The notes under the pieces were generated by a model. The model saw nothing but the letters and a program-made list of their open reading frames with translations, made no database searches and was not told the DNA's origin. From Calliopsis andreniformis (taxonomy: Eukaryota; Arthropoda; Insecta; Hymenoptera; Andrenidae), in contig NW_027480449.1 of the NCBI RefSeq assembly GCF_051401765.1, positions 930,001 through 994,000 of the forward strand: DNA of 64,000 nt, in the 5' to 3' direction. This document shows positions 35,760-47,059 of the stretch, piece by piece. The translations under genes and the position numbers were made by a program. Positions within the stretch are counted from its first letter, which is position 1. Every line of letters begins with the position of its first letter.

Positions 35760-36644
35760 TCAGGATCAGTGTCCGCGTCACGAGTAGTGTGAGGAGCAGT
35801 GTCAGTGACAGGAGCAGTGTCAGGAGCAGTGTCAGGGGCAGTGTCAGTGTCAGGAGCAGTGTCAGGAGCAGCGTCAGGAGCAGTGTCAGGACCAGTGCCA
35901 GTGTCAGGATCAGTGTCAGTGTGAGCAGCAGTGCCAGGAACACTGGCAGGAGCAGTGTCTATGTCAGGAGCTGTGTCAGGAGCAGTGTCAGTGTCTGCAG
36001 CAATGTCACGAGCAGTGTCAGGAGCAGTGTCAGTGTCAGTAGCAGTGTCAGGAGCAGTATCAGTGTCAGGAGCGGTGCCAGTGTCAGTATCAGGAGCAGT
36101 GTCAGTGTCAGGAGCAGTGTAAGGAGCAGTGTCAGTGTCAGTGTCAGGAGCAGTGTCTATGTCAGGAGCTGTGTCAGGAGCAGTGTCAGTGTCTGCAGCA
36201 ATGTCACGAGCAGTGTCAGGAGCAGTGTCAGTGTCAGTAGCAGTGTCAGGAGCAGTGTCAGTGTCCGGAGCGGTGCCAGTGTCAGTATCAGGAGCAGTGT
36301 CAGTGGCAGGAGTAGTGTCAGGAGCAGTGTCAGTGTCAGGAGCAGTGTCAGGAGCAGTGTCAGTGTAAGGAGCAGTGTCAGCGTCAGGTGCAGTGTCAGG
36401 GGAGCATTGTCATGATCAGCGCAGTGTCTGTATCAGGAGCAGTGTCAGGAGCTGTGTAAGTGTCTGGACCAGTGTCAGGAGTAGTGTCAGGAGCAGGGTC
36501 AGTGTCAGGAGCAGTGTCAGGAGCAGTGTGAGGAGCAGTGTCAGTGACAGGAGCAGTGCCAGGAGCTGTGTCAGTGTCTGGAACAGTGTCAGGAGTAGTG
36601 TCAGGAGCAGGGTCAGTGTCAGGAGCAGTGTCAGGAGCAGTGTC
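35760..36644. repeat. Block K, copy 1
   Basis: It matches 58966-59850 at a constant offset of 23206 bp and includes the tag GTCCGCGTCACGAGTAG and the +1 slip site from 36397. Inside it, the stretch CTATGTCAGGAGCTG to GCGGTGCCAG occurs twice about 200 bp apart (35957 and 36158). Confidence 0.88.
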
Positions 36645-38249
36645 AGGAGCAGGGTCAGTGTCAGGAGCAGTGTCAGGAGCAGTGTCAGTGTCAGTATCAG
36701 GAGCAGTGTCAGTGTCAGGAGCAGTGTGAAGAGCAGTGTCAGTGTCAGGTGCAGTTTCAGGAGCACTGTCAGGATCTGCAGCAGTGTCTGTGTCAGGAGC
36801 TGAGTCAGGAGCAGTGTCAGGGTTCGTGTCAGTGACAGTATCTTACTCAGGAGCCTTGTCAGTGACAGCAGCAGTGTTAGGAGCTGTGTCAGTGTCAGCG
36901 GCAGCGTTAGGGACAGTGTCAGGAGCAGTGTCAGCGTCAGGAGCAGTGCCAGTGTCTGTAGCAGTGTCAGGAGCTGTGTCAGTGTCAGCGAGAGTGTTAG
37001 GAACAGTGTCAGGAGCAGTGTCAGTGTCAGGAGCAGTGCCAGTGTCTGTAGCAGTGTGAGGAGCAGTGTCAGTGTCAGTGTCAGGAGCAGCGTCAGTGTC
37101 AGGAGCAGATTCAGGACCAGTGCCAGTGTCAGAAGCAGTGACAGGAGCAGTGTCAGTGTCAGGAGCAGTGTCAGGAGCAGTGTCTGGAGCAGTGTCAGTG
37201 GTAGGAGCAGTGTCAGTGTCTGTAGCAGTGTGAGGAGCAGTGCCAGCGTCAGTATCAGGAGCAGTGTCAGTGACAGGAGCAGTTTCAGGACCAGTGCCAG
37301 TGTCAGAAGCAGTGTCAGGACCAGTGTCAGTGTCAGGAGCAGTGTCAGTATCAGGAGCAGTGTCAGGAGCAGTGTCACGAGCAGTGTCAGTGTCTGTAGC
37401 AGTGTGAGGAGCAGTGTCAGCGTCAGTATCAGGAGCAGTGTCAGTGACAGGAGCAGTTTCAGGACCAGTGCCAGTGTCAGAAGCAGTGACAGGAGCAGTG
37501 TCAGTGTCAGGAGCAGTGTCAGGAGAAGTGTCTGGAGCAGTGTCAGTGTCAGGAGCAGTGTCAGCGTCAGGTGCAGTGTCAGGGGAGCATTGTCATGGTC
37601 AGCGCAGTGTCTGTATCAGGAGCAGTGTCAGGAGCGGTGTCAGTGCCTGGACCAGTGTCAGGAATAGTGTCAGGAGCAGTGTCAGTGTCAGGAGCAGTGT
37701 CAGGAGCAGTGTGAGGAGCAGTGTCAGTGACAGGAGCAGTTTCCGGACCAGTGCCAGTGTTAGAAGCAGTGTCAGGACCAGTGTCAGTGTCAGGAGCAGT
37801 GTCAGTATCAGGAGCAGTGTCAGTGTCAGGAGCAGTTTCAGGACTAGTGCCTGTGTCAGGAGTAGTGTCAGGAGCAGTGTCAGTGCCAGCAGCAGTGTTA
37901 GGAGCAGCGTCGGGGGCATTGTCAGTGTCAGGAGCAGTTTCAGGAGCAGTGTCAGAGTCAGGAGCAGTGTCAGTGTCAGTATCAGGAGCAGTGTCAGTGT
38001 CAGGAGCAGTGTGAGGAGCAGTGTCAGTGTCAGGAGCAGTGTCAGGAGCAGTGTCAGGACCAGTGCCAGTGTCAGAAGCAGTGTCAGGACCAGTGCCAGT
38101 GTCAGGAGCATTGTCAGTATCAGCAGCAGTGCCTGTGCCAGGACCAGTGCCAGGAGCGGTGTCAGTGTGAGGAGCTGTGTGAGAAGCAGTGTCTGTGTCA
38201 GAAGCAGTGTCAGGAGCAGTGTCAGTGTCAGCAGCAATGTCAGCATTAG

Positions 38250-39737
38250 TATCAGGAGCAGTTTCAGTGTCAGGAGCTGTGTCAGGAGCAGTGTCAGTGT
38301 CAGGAGCAGTCTCTGGAACAGTGTCAGGAGCAGTGTCAGGAGCATTCTCAAGGTCAGCAGCAGTGTCAGTGTCAGCAGCAGTGTCAGGAGCAGTGTCAGT
38401 GTCAGGAGCAACGTCAGGAGCAGTGTCAGGAGCAGTATCAGTGTCAGGAGCAGTGTCAGGGACATTGTCAGGATCAGCAGCAGTGTCTGTGTCAGGAGCA
38501 GCGTCAGGAGCAGTTTCAGTGTCAGGAGCAGTGTCAGGAGCAGCGTCAGGAGCAGTGTCAGGACCAGTGCCAGTGTCAGGATCAGCGTCAGTGTGAGCAG
38601 CAGTGTCAGGAACACTGGCAGGAGCAGTGTCTATGTCAGGAGCTGTGTCAGGAGCAGTGTCAGTGTCTGCAGCAATGTCAAGAGCAGTGTCAGTAGCAGT
38701 CTCAGTGTCAGTAGCAGTGTCAGGAGCAGTGTCAGTGTCAGGAGCAGTGCCAGTATCAGTATCAGGAGCATTGTCAGTGTTAGGAGCAGTGTCAGGAGCA
38801 GTGTCAGGAGCATTGTCTGCATCAGCAGCAGTGCCTGTGTCTGGAGCAGTGCCAGGAGCAGTGTCAGGAGGAGTGTCAGTGTCAGGAGCAGTGTCAGGAG
38901 CAGTGTCAGGAGCAGTGGCAGTGTCAGGAGAAGTGTCAGTAGCTGTGAGAGTGTCAGTATCAGGATCAGTGTCAGCTTCAGCAGCAGTTTCAGAAGCAGT
39001 GTCAGGAGCATTGTCAGTGTCAGCAGAAGTGTCTGTGTCAGGAGCAGTGTCAGGAGCAGTGTCAGTGTCAGTGGCTGTGTGAGGAGCAGTGTCAGTGTCA
39101 GTAGCAGTGTCAGGAGCAGTGTCAGTGTCAGGCGCAGTGCCAGTGTCAGTATCAGGAGCAGTGTCAGTGTCAGGAGCAGTGTCAGGAGCAGTGTTAGGAG
39201 CATTGTCAGTATCAGCAGCAGTGACTGTGTCAGGAGCAGTGCCAGGAGCAGTGTCAGTGTCAGTATCAGGAGCAGTGTCAGTGACAGGCGCAGTGTCAGG
39301 AGCAGTGTCAGGGGCAGTGTCAGTGTCAGGAGCAGTGTCAGGATCATTGGCAGGATCAGCAGCAGTGTCTGTGTCAGGAACAGTGTCAGAAGCAGTGTTA
39401 GTGATAGGTGCAGTGTTAGGAGTAGTGTCAGGAGCAGTGTCAGTGTCAGTGTCTGGAGCGGTGTCGGGAGCAGTGTCAGTTTCAGCTGCAGTTTCAGAAG
39501 CAGTGTCAGGAGCATTGTCAGTGTCAGCAGAAGTATCTGTGTCAGGAGGAGTGTCAGGAGCAGTGTCAGTGTCAGTAGCTGTGTGAGGAGCAGTGTCATT
39601 GTCAGTAGCAGTGTCAGGAGCAGTGTCGGTGTCAGGCGCAGTGCCAGTGTCAGTATCAGGAGCAGTGTCAGTGTCAGGAGCAGTGTCAGGAGCAGTGTCA
39701 GGAGCAGTGTCAGTGTCAGCAGCAGTGTCAGCAGCAG
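38250..39737. repeat. 1488-bp tandem unit a, inside L unit 1
   Basis: It repeats at 39738-41225 at offset 1488 (248 hexamers). Later L units carry this sequence once plus a ~200-bp partial repeat. So either L unit 1 gained a copy or the others lost one. Confidence 0.9.
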
Positions 39738-41225
39738 TATCAGGAGCAGTATCAGTGTCAGGAGCTGTGTCTAGAGCAGTGTCAGTGTCAGGAGCAGTCT
39801 CTGGAACAGGCTCAGGAGCAGTGTCAGGAGCATTCTCAAGGCCAGCAGCAGTGTCAGTGTCAGCAGCAGTGTCAGGAGCATTGTCAGCGTCAGGAGCAAC
39901 GTCAGGAGCAGTGTCAGGAGCAGTATCAGTGTCAGGAGCAGTGTCAGGGACATTGTCAGGATCAGCAGCAGTGTCTGTGTCAGGAGCAGCGTCAGGAGCA
40001 GTTTCAGTGTCAGGAGCAGTGTCAGGAGCAGCGTCAGGAGCAGTGTCAGGACCAGTGCCAGTGTCAGGATCAGCGTCAGTGTGAGCAGCAGTGTCAGGAA
40101 CACTGGCAGGAGCAGTGTCTATGTCAGGAGCTGTGTCAGGAGCAGTGTCAGTGTCTGCAGCAATGTCAAGAGCAGTGTCAGTAGCAGTCTCAGTGTCAGT
40201 AGCAGTGTCAGGAGCAGTGTCAGTGTCAGGAGCAGTGCCAGTATCAGTATCAGGAGCATTGTCAGTGTCAGGAGCAGTGTCAGGAGCAGTGTCAGGAGCA
40301 TTGTCTGCATCAGCAGCAGTGCCTGTGTCTGGAGCAGTGCCAGGAGCAGTGTCAGGAGGAGTGTCAGTGTCAGGAGCAGTGTCAGGAGCAGTGTCAGGAG
40401 CAGTGGCAGTGTCAGGAGAAGTGTCAGTAGCTGTGAGAGTGTCAGTATCAGGATCAGTGTCAGCTTCAGCAGCAGTTTCAGAAGCAGTGTCAGGAGCATT
40501 GTCAGTGTCAGCAGAAGTGTCTGTGTCAGGAGCAGTGTCAGGAGCAGTGTCAGTGTCAGTGGCTGTGTGAGGAGCAGTGTCAGTGTCAGTAGCAGTGTCA
40601 GGAGCAGTGTCAGTGTCAGGCGCAGTGCCAGTGTCAGTATCAGGAGCAGTGTCAGTGTCAGGAGCAGTGTCAGGAGCAGTGTTAGGAGCATTGTCAGTAT
40701 CAGCAGCAGTGACTGTGTCAGGAGCAGTGCCAGGAGCAGTGTCAGTGTCAGTATCAGGAGCAGTGTCAGTGACAGGCGCAGTGTCAGGAGCAGTGTCAGG
40801 GGCAGTGTCAGTGTCAGGAGCAGTGTCAGGATCATTGGCAGGATCAGCAGCAGTGTCTGTGTCAGGAACAGTGTCAGAAGCAGTGTCAGTGATAGGTGCA
40901 GTGTTAGGAGTAGTGTCAGGAGCAGTGTCAGTGTCAGTGTCTGGAGCGGTGTCGGGAGCAGTGTCAGTTTCAGCTGCAGTTTCAGAAGCAGTGTCAGGAG
41001 CATTGTCAGTGTCAGCAGAAGTATCTGTGTCAGGAGGAGTGTCAGGAGCAGTGTCAGTGTCAGTAGCTGTGTGAGGAGCAGTGTCATTGTCAGTAGCAGT
41101 GTCAGGAGCAGTGTCGGTGTCAGGCGCAGTGCCAGTGTCAGTATCAGGAGCAGTGTCAGTGTCAGGAGCAGTGTCAGGAGCAGTGTCAGGAGCAGTGTCA
41201 GTGTCAGCAGCAGTGTCAGCAGCAG
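39738..41225. repeat. 1488-bp tandem unit b, inside L unit 1
   Basis: Near-identical to unit a; for example GTTAGTGATAGG near 39408 in unit a reads GTCAGTGATAGG here. A partial third copy follows from 41226 to about 41450, with a 36-bp CAGTATCAGTGTCAGG-type run missing. Confidence 0.9.
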
Positions 41226-41484
41226 TATCAGGAGCAGTATCAGTGTCAGGAGCTGTGTCTAGAGCAGTGTCAGTGTCAGGAGCAGTCTCTGGAACAGGCT
41301 CAGGAGCAGTGTCAGGAGCATTCTCAAGGCCAGCAGCAGTGTCAGTGTCAGCAGCAGTGTCAGGAGCATTGTCAGCGTCAGGAGCAACGTCAGGAGCAGT
41401 GTCAGGAGCAGTGTCAGGGACATTGTCAGGATCAGCAGCAGTGTCTGTGTCATGAGCAGTGCCAGTGTCAGTATCAGGAGCAGT

Positions 41485-41500
41485 GTCAGTACAGTGTCAG
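41485..41500. other. Register-slip site type 5 (-1), four copies
   Basis: GTCAGTACAGTGTCAG occurs once in each L unit: here and at 45247, 50046 and 54701. It always lies 3' of TCATGAGCAGTGCCAG. Confidence 0.92.
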
Positions 41501-42260
41501 TAGCAGTGTCTGGAGCAGTGAAAGTGTCTGTAGCACGAGCAGTGTCAGTGTCAGGAGCAATGTCAGGAGCAGTGTCAGTGTCAGGAGCAGTGCCAGGAGC
41601 ATTGTGAGGATCAGCAGCAGTGTCTGTGACAGGAGCAGTGCCAGTAGCAGTGAGAGTGTAAGTATCAGGAGCATTGTCAGTATCAGCAGCAGTGCCTGTG
41701 CCAGGACCAGTGCCAGGAGCGGTGTCAGTGTGAGGAGCTGTGTGGGACGCAGTGTCTGTGTCAGAAGCAGTGTCAGGACCAGTGTCAGTGACAGGAGCAG
41801 TGTCAGTGTCAGGAGCAGTGTCAGGAGCAGTGTCTGTATCAGGAGCAGTATCAGGAGCATTGTCAGTATCAGCAGCAGTGTCGGTGTCCGGAGCAGAGTC
41901 AGGAGCAGCGTCAGTTCCAGGAGCAGTTTGAGGAACAGTGTCAGTGTCAGAAGCAGTGTCTGTGCCAGGAGCAGTGTGAAGAGCAGTCTCAGTGTCAGGA
42001 GCAGTTTCAGGAGCACTGTCAGGATCTGCAGCAGTGTCTGTGTCAGGAGCTGAGTCAGGAGCAGTGTCAGGGTTCGTGTCAGTGACAGTATCTTACTCAG
42101 GAGCCTTGTCAGTGACAGCAGCAGTGTTAGGAGCTGTGTCAGTGTCAGCGGCAGCGTTAGGGACAGTGTCAGGAGCAGTGTCAGCGTCAGGAGCAGTGCC
42201 AGTGTCTGTAGCAGTGTCAGGAGCTGTGTCAGTGTCAGCGAGAGTGTTAGGAACAGTGTC

Positions 42261-45200
42261 AGGAGCAGTGTCAGTGTCAGGAGCAGTGCCAGTGTCTGTA
42301 GCAGTGTGAGGAGCAGTGTCAGTGTCAGTGTCAGGAGCAGCGTCAGTGTCAGGAGCAGATTCAGGACCAGTGCCAGTGTCAGAAGCAGTGACAGGAGCAG
42401 TGTCAGTGTCAGGAGCAGTGTCAGGAGCAGTGTCTGGAGCAGTGTCAGTGGTAGGAGCAGTGTCAGTGTCTGTAGCAGTGTGAGGAGCAGTGCCAGCGTC
42501 AGTATCAGGAGCAGTGTCAGTGACAGGAGCAGTTTCAGGACCAGTGCCAGTGTCAGAAGCAGTGTCAGGACCAGTGTCAGTGTCAGGAGCAGTGTCAGTA
42601 TCAGGAGCAGTGTCAGGAGCAGTGTCACGAGCAGTGTCAGTGTCTGTAGCAGTGTGAGGAGCAGTGTCAGCGTCAGTATCAGGAGCAGTGTCAGTGACAG
42701 GAGCAGTTTCAGGACCAGTGCCAGTGTCAGAAGCAGTGACAGGAGCAGTGTCAGTGTCAGGAGCAGTGTCAGGAGAAGTGTCTGGAGCAGTGTCAGTGTC
42801 AGGAGCAGTGTCAGCGTCAGGTGCAGTGTCAGGGGAGCATTGTCATGGTCAGCGCAGTGTCTGTATCAGGAGCAGTGTCAGGAGCGGTGTCAGTGCCTGG
42901 ACCAGTGTCAGGAATAGTGTCAGGAGCAGGGTCAGTGTCAGGAGCAGTGTCAGGAGCAGTGTGAGGAGCAGTGTCAGTGACAGGAGCAGTTTCCGGACCA
43001 GTGCCAGTGTTAGAAGCAGTGTCAGGACCAGTGTCAGTGTCAGGAGCAGTGTCAGTATCAGGAGCAGTGTCAGTGTCAGGAGCAGTTTCAGGACTAGTGC
43101 CTGTGTCAGGAGTAGTGTCAGGAGCAGTGTCAGTGCCAGCAGCAGTGTTAGGAGCAGCGTCGGGGGCATTGTCAGTGTCAGGAGCAGTTTCAGGAGCAGT
43201 GTCAGAGTCAGGAGCAGTGTCAGTGTCAGTATCAGGAGCAGTGTCAGTGTCAGGAGCAGTGTGAGGAGCAGTGTCAGTGTCAGGAGCAGTGTCAGGAGCA
43301 GTGTCAGGACCAGTGCCAGTGTCAGAAGCAGTGTCAGGACCAGTGCCAGTGTCAGGAGCATTGTCAGTATCAGCAGCAGTGCCTGTGCCAGGACCAGTGC
43401 CAGGAGCGGTGTCAGTGTGAGGAGCTGTGTGAGAAGCAGTGTCTGTGTCAGAAGCAGTGTCAGGAGCAGTGTCAGTGTCAGCAGCAATGTCAGCATTAGT
43501 ATCAGGAGCAGTTTCAGTGTCAGGAGCTGTGTCAGGAGCAGTGTCAGTGTCAGGAGCAGTCTCTGGAACAGTGTCAGGAGCAGTGTCAGGAGCATTCTCA
43601 AGGTCAGCAGCAGTGTCAGTGTCAGCAGCAGTGTCAGGAGCAGTGTCAGCGTCAGGAGCAACGTCAGGAGCAGTGTCAGGAGCAGTATCAGTGTCAGGAG
43701 CAGTGTCAGGGACATTGTCAGGATCAGCAGCAGTGTCTGTGTCAGGAGCAGCGTCAGGAGCAGTTTCAGTGTCAGGAGCAGTGTCAGGAGCAGCGTCAGG
43801 AGCAGTGTCAGGACCAGTGCCAGTGTCAGGATCAGCGTCAGTGTGAGCAGCAGTGTCAGGAACACTGGCAGGAGCAGTGTCTATGTCAGGAGCTGTGTCA
43901 GGAGCAGTGTCAGTGTCTGCAGCAATGTCAAGAGCAGTGTCAGTAGCAGTCTCAGTGTCAGTAGCAGTGTCAGGAGCAGTGTCAGTGTCAGGAGCAGTGC
44001 CAGTATCAGTATCAGGAGCATTGTCAGTGTCAGGAGCAGTGTCAGGAGCAGTGTCAGGAGCATTGTCTGCATCAGCAGCAGTGCCTGTGTCTGGAGCAGT
44101 GCCAGGAGCAGTGTCAGGAGGAGTGTCAGTGTCAGGAGCAGTGTCAGGAGCAGTGTCAGGAGCAGTGGCAGTGTCAGGAGAAGTGTCAGTAGCTGTGAGA
44201 GTGTCAGTATCAGGATCAGTGTCAGCTTCAGCAGCAGTTTCAGAAGCAGTGTCAGGAGCATTGTCAGTGTCAGCAGAAGTGTCTGTGTCAGGAGCAGTGT
44301 CAGGAGCAGTGTCAGTGTCAGTGGCTGTGTGAGGAGCAGTGTCAGTGTCAGTAGCAGTGTCAGGAGCAGTGTCAGTGTCAGGCGCAGTGCCAGTGTCAGT
44401 ATCAGGAGCAGTGTCAGTGTCAGGAGCAGTGTCAGGAGCAGTGTTAGGAGCATTGTCAGTATCAGCAGCAGTGACTGTGTCAGGAGCAGTGCCAGGAGCA
44501 GTGTCAGTGTCAGTATCAGGAGCAGTGTCAGTGACAGGCGCAGTGTCAGGAGCAGTGTCAGGGGCAGTGTCAGTGTCAGGAGCAGTGTCAGGATCATTGG
44601 CAGGATCAGCAGCAGTGTCTGTGTCAGGAACAGTGTCAGAAGCAGTGTCAGTGGTAGGTGCAGTGTTAGGAGTAGTGTCAGGAGCAGTGTCAGTGTCAGT
44701 GTCTGGAGCGGTGTCGGGAGCAGTGTCAGTTTCAGCTGCAGTTTCAGAAGCAGTGTCAGGAGCATTGTCAGTGTCAGCAGAAGTATCTGTGTCAGGAGGA
44801 GTGTCAGGAGCAGTGTCAGTGTCAGTAGCTGTGTGAGGAGCAGTGTCATTGTCAGTAGCAGTGTCAGGAGCAGTGCCGGTGTCAGGCGCAGTGCCAGTGT
44901 CAGTATCAGGAGCAGTGTCAGTGTCAGGAGCAGTGTCAGGAGCAGTGTCAGGAGCAGTGTCAGTGTCAGCAGCAGTGTCAGCAGCAGTATCAGGAGCAGT
45001 ATCAGTGTCAGGAGCTGTGTCTAGAGCAGTGTCAGTGTCAGGAGCAGTCTCTGGAACAGGCTCAGGAGCAGTGTCAGGAGCATTCTCAAGGCCAGCAGCA
45101 GTGTCAGTGTCAGCAGCAGTGTCAGGAGCATTGTCAGCGTCAGGAGCAACGTCAGGAGCAGTGTCAGGAGCAGTGTCAGGGACATTGTCAGGATCAGCAG

Positions 45201-47059
45201 CAGTGTCTGTGTCATGAGCAGTGCCAGTGCCAGTATCAGGAGCAGTGTCAGTACAGTGTCAGTAGCAGTGTCTGGAGCAGTGAAAGTGTCTGTAGCACGA
45301 GCAGTGTCAGTGTCAGGAGCAATGTCAGGAGCAGTGTCAGTGTCAGGAGCAGTGCCAGGAGCATTGTGAGGATCAGCAGCAGTGTCTGTGACAGGAGCAG
45401 TGCCAGTAGCAGTGAGAGTGTAAGTATCAGGAGCATTGTCAGTATCAGCAGCAGTGCCTGTGCCAGGACCAGTGCCAGGAGCGGTGTCAGTGTGAGGAGC
45501 TGTGTGGGACGCAGTGTCTGTGTCAGAAGCAGTGTCAGGAGCAGTGTCAGTGTCTGCAACAGTGTCAGCAGCAGTATCAGGAGCAGTTTCAGTGTCAGGA
45601 GCTGTGTCAGGAGCAGTGTCAGTGTCAGGAGCAGTCTCTGGAACAGTGTCAGGAGCAGTGTCAGGAGCATTCGCAAGGTCAGCAGCAGTGTCAGGAGCAG
45701 TGTCAGCGTCTGGAGCAACGTCAGGAGCAGTGTCAGGAGCAGTGTCAGTGTCAGGAGCAGTGTCAGGACCAGTGCCAGTGTCAGGATCAGCGTCAGCGTG
45801 ATCAGCAGTGTCAGGAACACTGGCAGGAGCAGTGTCTATGTCAGGAGCTGTGTCAGGAGCAGTGTCAGTGTCTGCAGCAATGTCACGAGCAGTGTCAGTA
45901 GCAGTCTCAGTGTCAGTAGCAGTGTCAGGCGCAGTGTCAGTGTCAGGAGCAGTGCCAGTATCAGTATCAGGAGCATTGTCAGTGTCAGGAGCAGTGTCAG
46001 GAGCAGTGTCAGGAGCATTGTCTGTATCAGCAGAAGTGCCTGTGTCTGGAGCAGTGCCAGGAGCTGTGTCAGGAGGATTGTCAGTGTCAGGAGCAGTGTC
46101 AGGAGCAGTGTCAGGAGCAGTGGCAGTGTCAGGAGAAGTGTCAGTATCTGTGAGAGTGTCAGTATCAGGATCAGTGTCAGCTTCAGCAGCAGTTTCAGAA
46201 GCAGTGTCAGGAGCATTGTCAGTATCAGCAGAAGTGTCTGTGACACGAGCAGTGTTAGGAGCATGGTCAGTGTCAGGAGCAGCGTCAGGAGCTGTGTCAG
46301 GGGCAGTGGCAGTGTCTGGAGCAGTGTCAGGAGCAGTGTCAGGAGCAGTGTCTGTAGCAGTGCCAGGAGCAGTGTCAGGAGCAGTGTCAGTGTCAGGAGC
46401 TGTGTCTGGAGCATTCTCTGGATCAGCAGTAGTGTCAGAGTCTGGACCAGTGTCAGGAGCAGTGTCAGTGTCAGGAGCAGTGTCAGGAGCAGTGCCAGTG
46501 TCAGGAGCAGTCTCAGGAGCAGTGTCAGTGTCAGAACCAGTGTGAGGAGCAGCGCAGAGCCAGGAGCAGTGTCAGGACAAGTGTGAGTTTCAGGAGCAGT
46601 GTCAGGACCAGTGTCTTTGCCAGGAGCTGTGTCAGGAGCTGTGGCAGTGCCAGCAGCAGTGTCAGTGTCATTGTCAGAGTCAGGAGCAGTGTCAGGAGCA
46701 GTATCAGCAGCAGTGTCAGAGTCAGGAGCTGTGTCAGGAGCAGTGTCAGTGTCTGGAGCAGTGTCACGGGCAGTGTCAGGAGCAGTGTCTGTCTCAGTAG
46801 CAGTGTCAGTAGCAGTAACAGTGTCAGGAGCAGTGGCAGTGTCAGGAGAAGTGTCAGTAGCAGTGGGAGTGTCAGTGTCAGGAGCAGTGTCAGTTTCAGC
46901 ACCAGTTTCAATAGCAGTGTCAGGAGTTTTGTCAGTGTCAGCAGAAGTGTCTGTGTCAGGAGCAGTGTCAGGAGCAGTGTCAGTGTCAGGAGCTGTGTCA
47001 GGAGCAGTGTCAGTGTCAGGAGCAGTGTCAGTGTCAGAAGCAGTGCCAGTGTCAGTATC
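42261..47059. repeat. L unit 2 (4799 bp) of the higher-order repeat
   Basis: It repeats at 47060 and again at 51859 with the same order of all variants and slip sites (42830, 45247, 46552). The length is one short of a multiple of 6, equal to the sum of its slips (+1, -1, -1). Translating units 2 and 3 over 786 codons (42664-45024 against 47463-49823) I saw a single difference. Confidence 0.95.
46552..46561. other. Register-slip site type 6 (-1), three copies
   Basis: GCGCAGAGCC lacks one base relative to the GCGCCAGAGTC form at 15195 and 31728. Copies are at 46552, 51351 and 56006, one per L unit 2-4; L unit 1 does not reach this part. Confidence 0.92.

Larger units (their letters stand above)
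36716..41965. repeat. L unit 1 (5250 bp) of the higher-order repeat
   Basis: It aligns with the L copies at 42 kb at offset 5250 up to about 38250. It then contains an internal 1488-bp tandem duplication and realigns at offset 3762 to about 41775. Its last ~190 bp differ from the other L units and instead match 59958-60155. The length is an exact multiple of 6 because its two slip sites (+1 at 37580, -1 at 41485) cancel. Confidence 0.9.

Noticed and set aside
42080..42110. TCTTACTCAGG run as a telomere or polyadenylation signal
   Set aside because: It is a two- or three-base variant of the array, found in three copied places (36842, 42092, 62525), with neither TTAGGG repeats nor AATAAA nearby.
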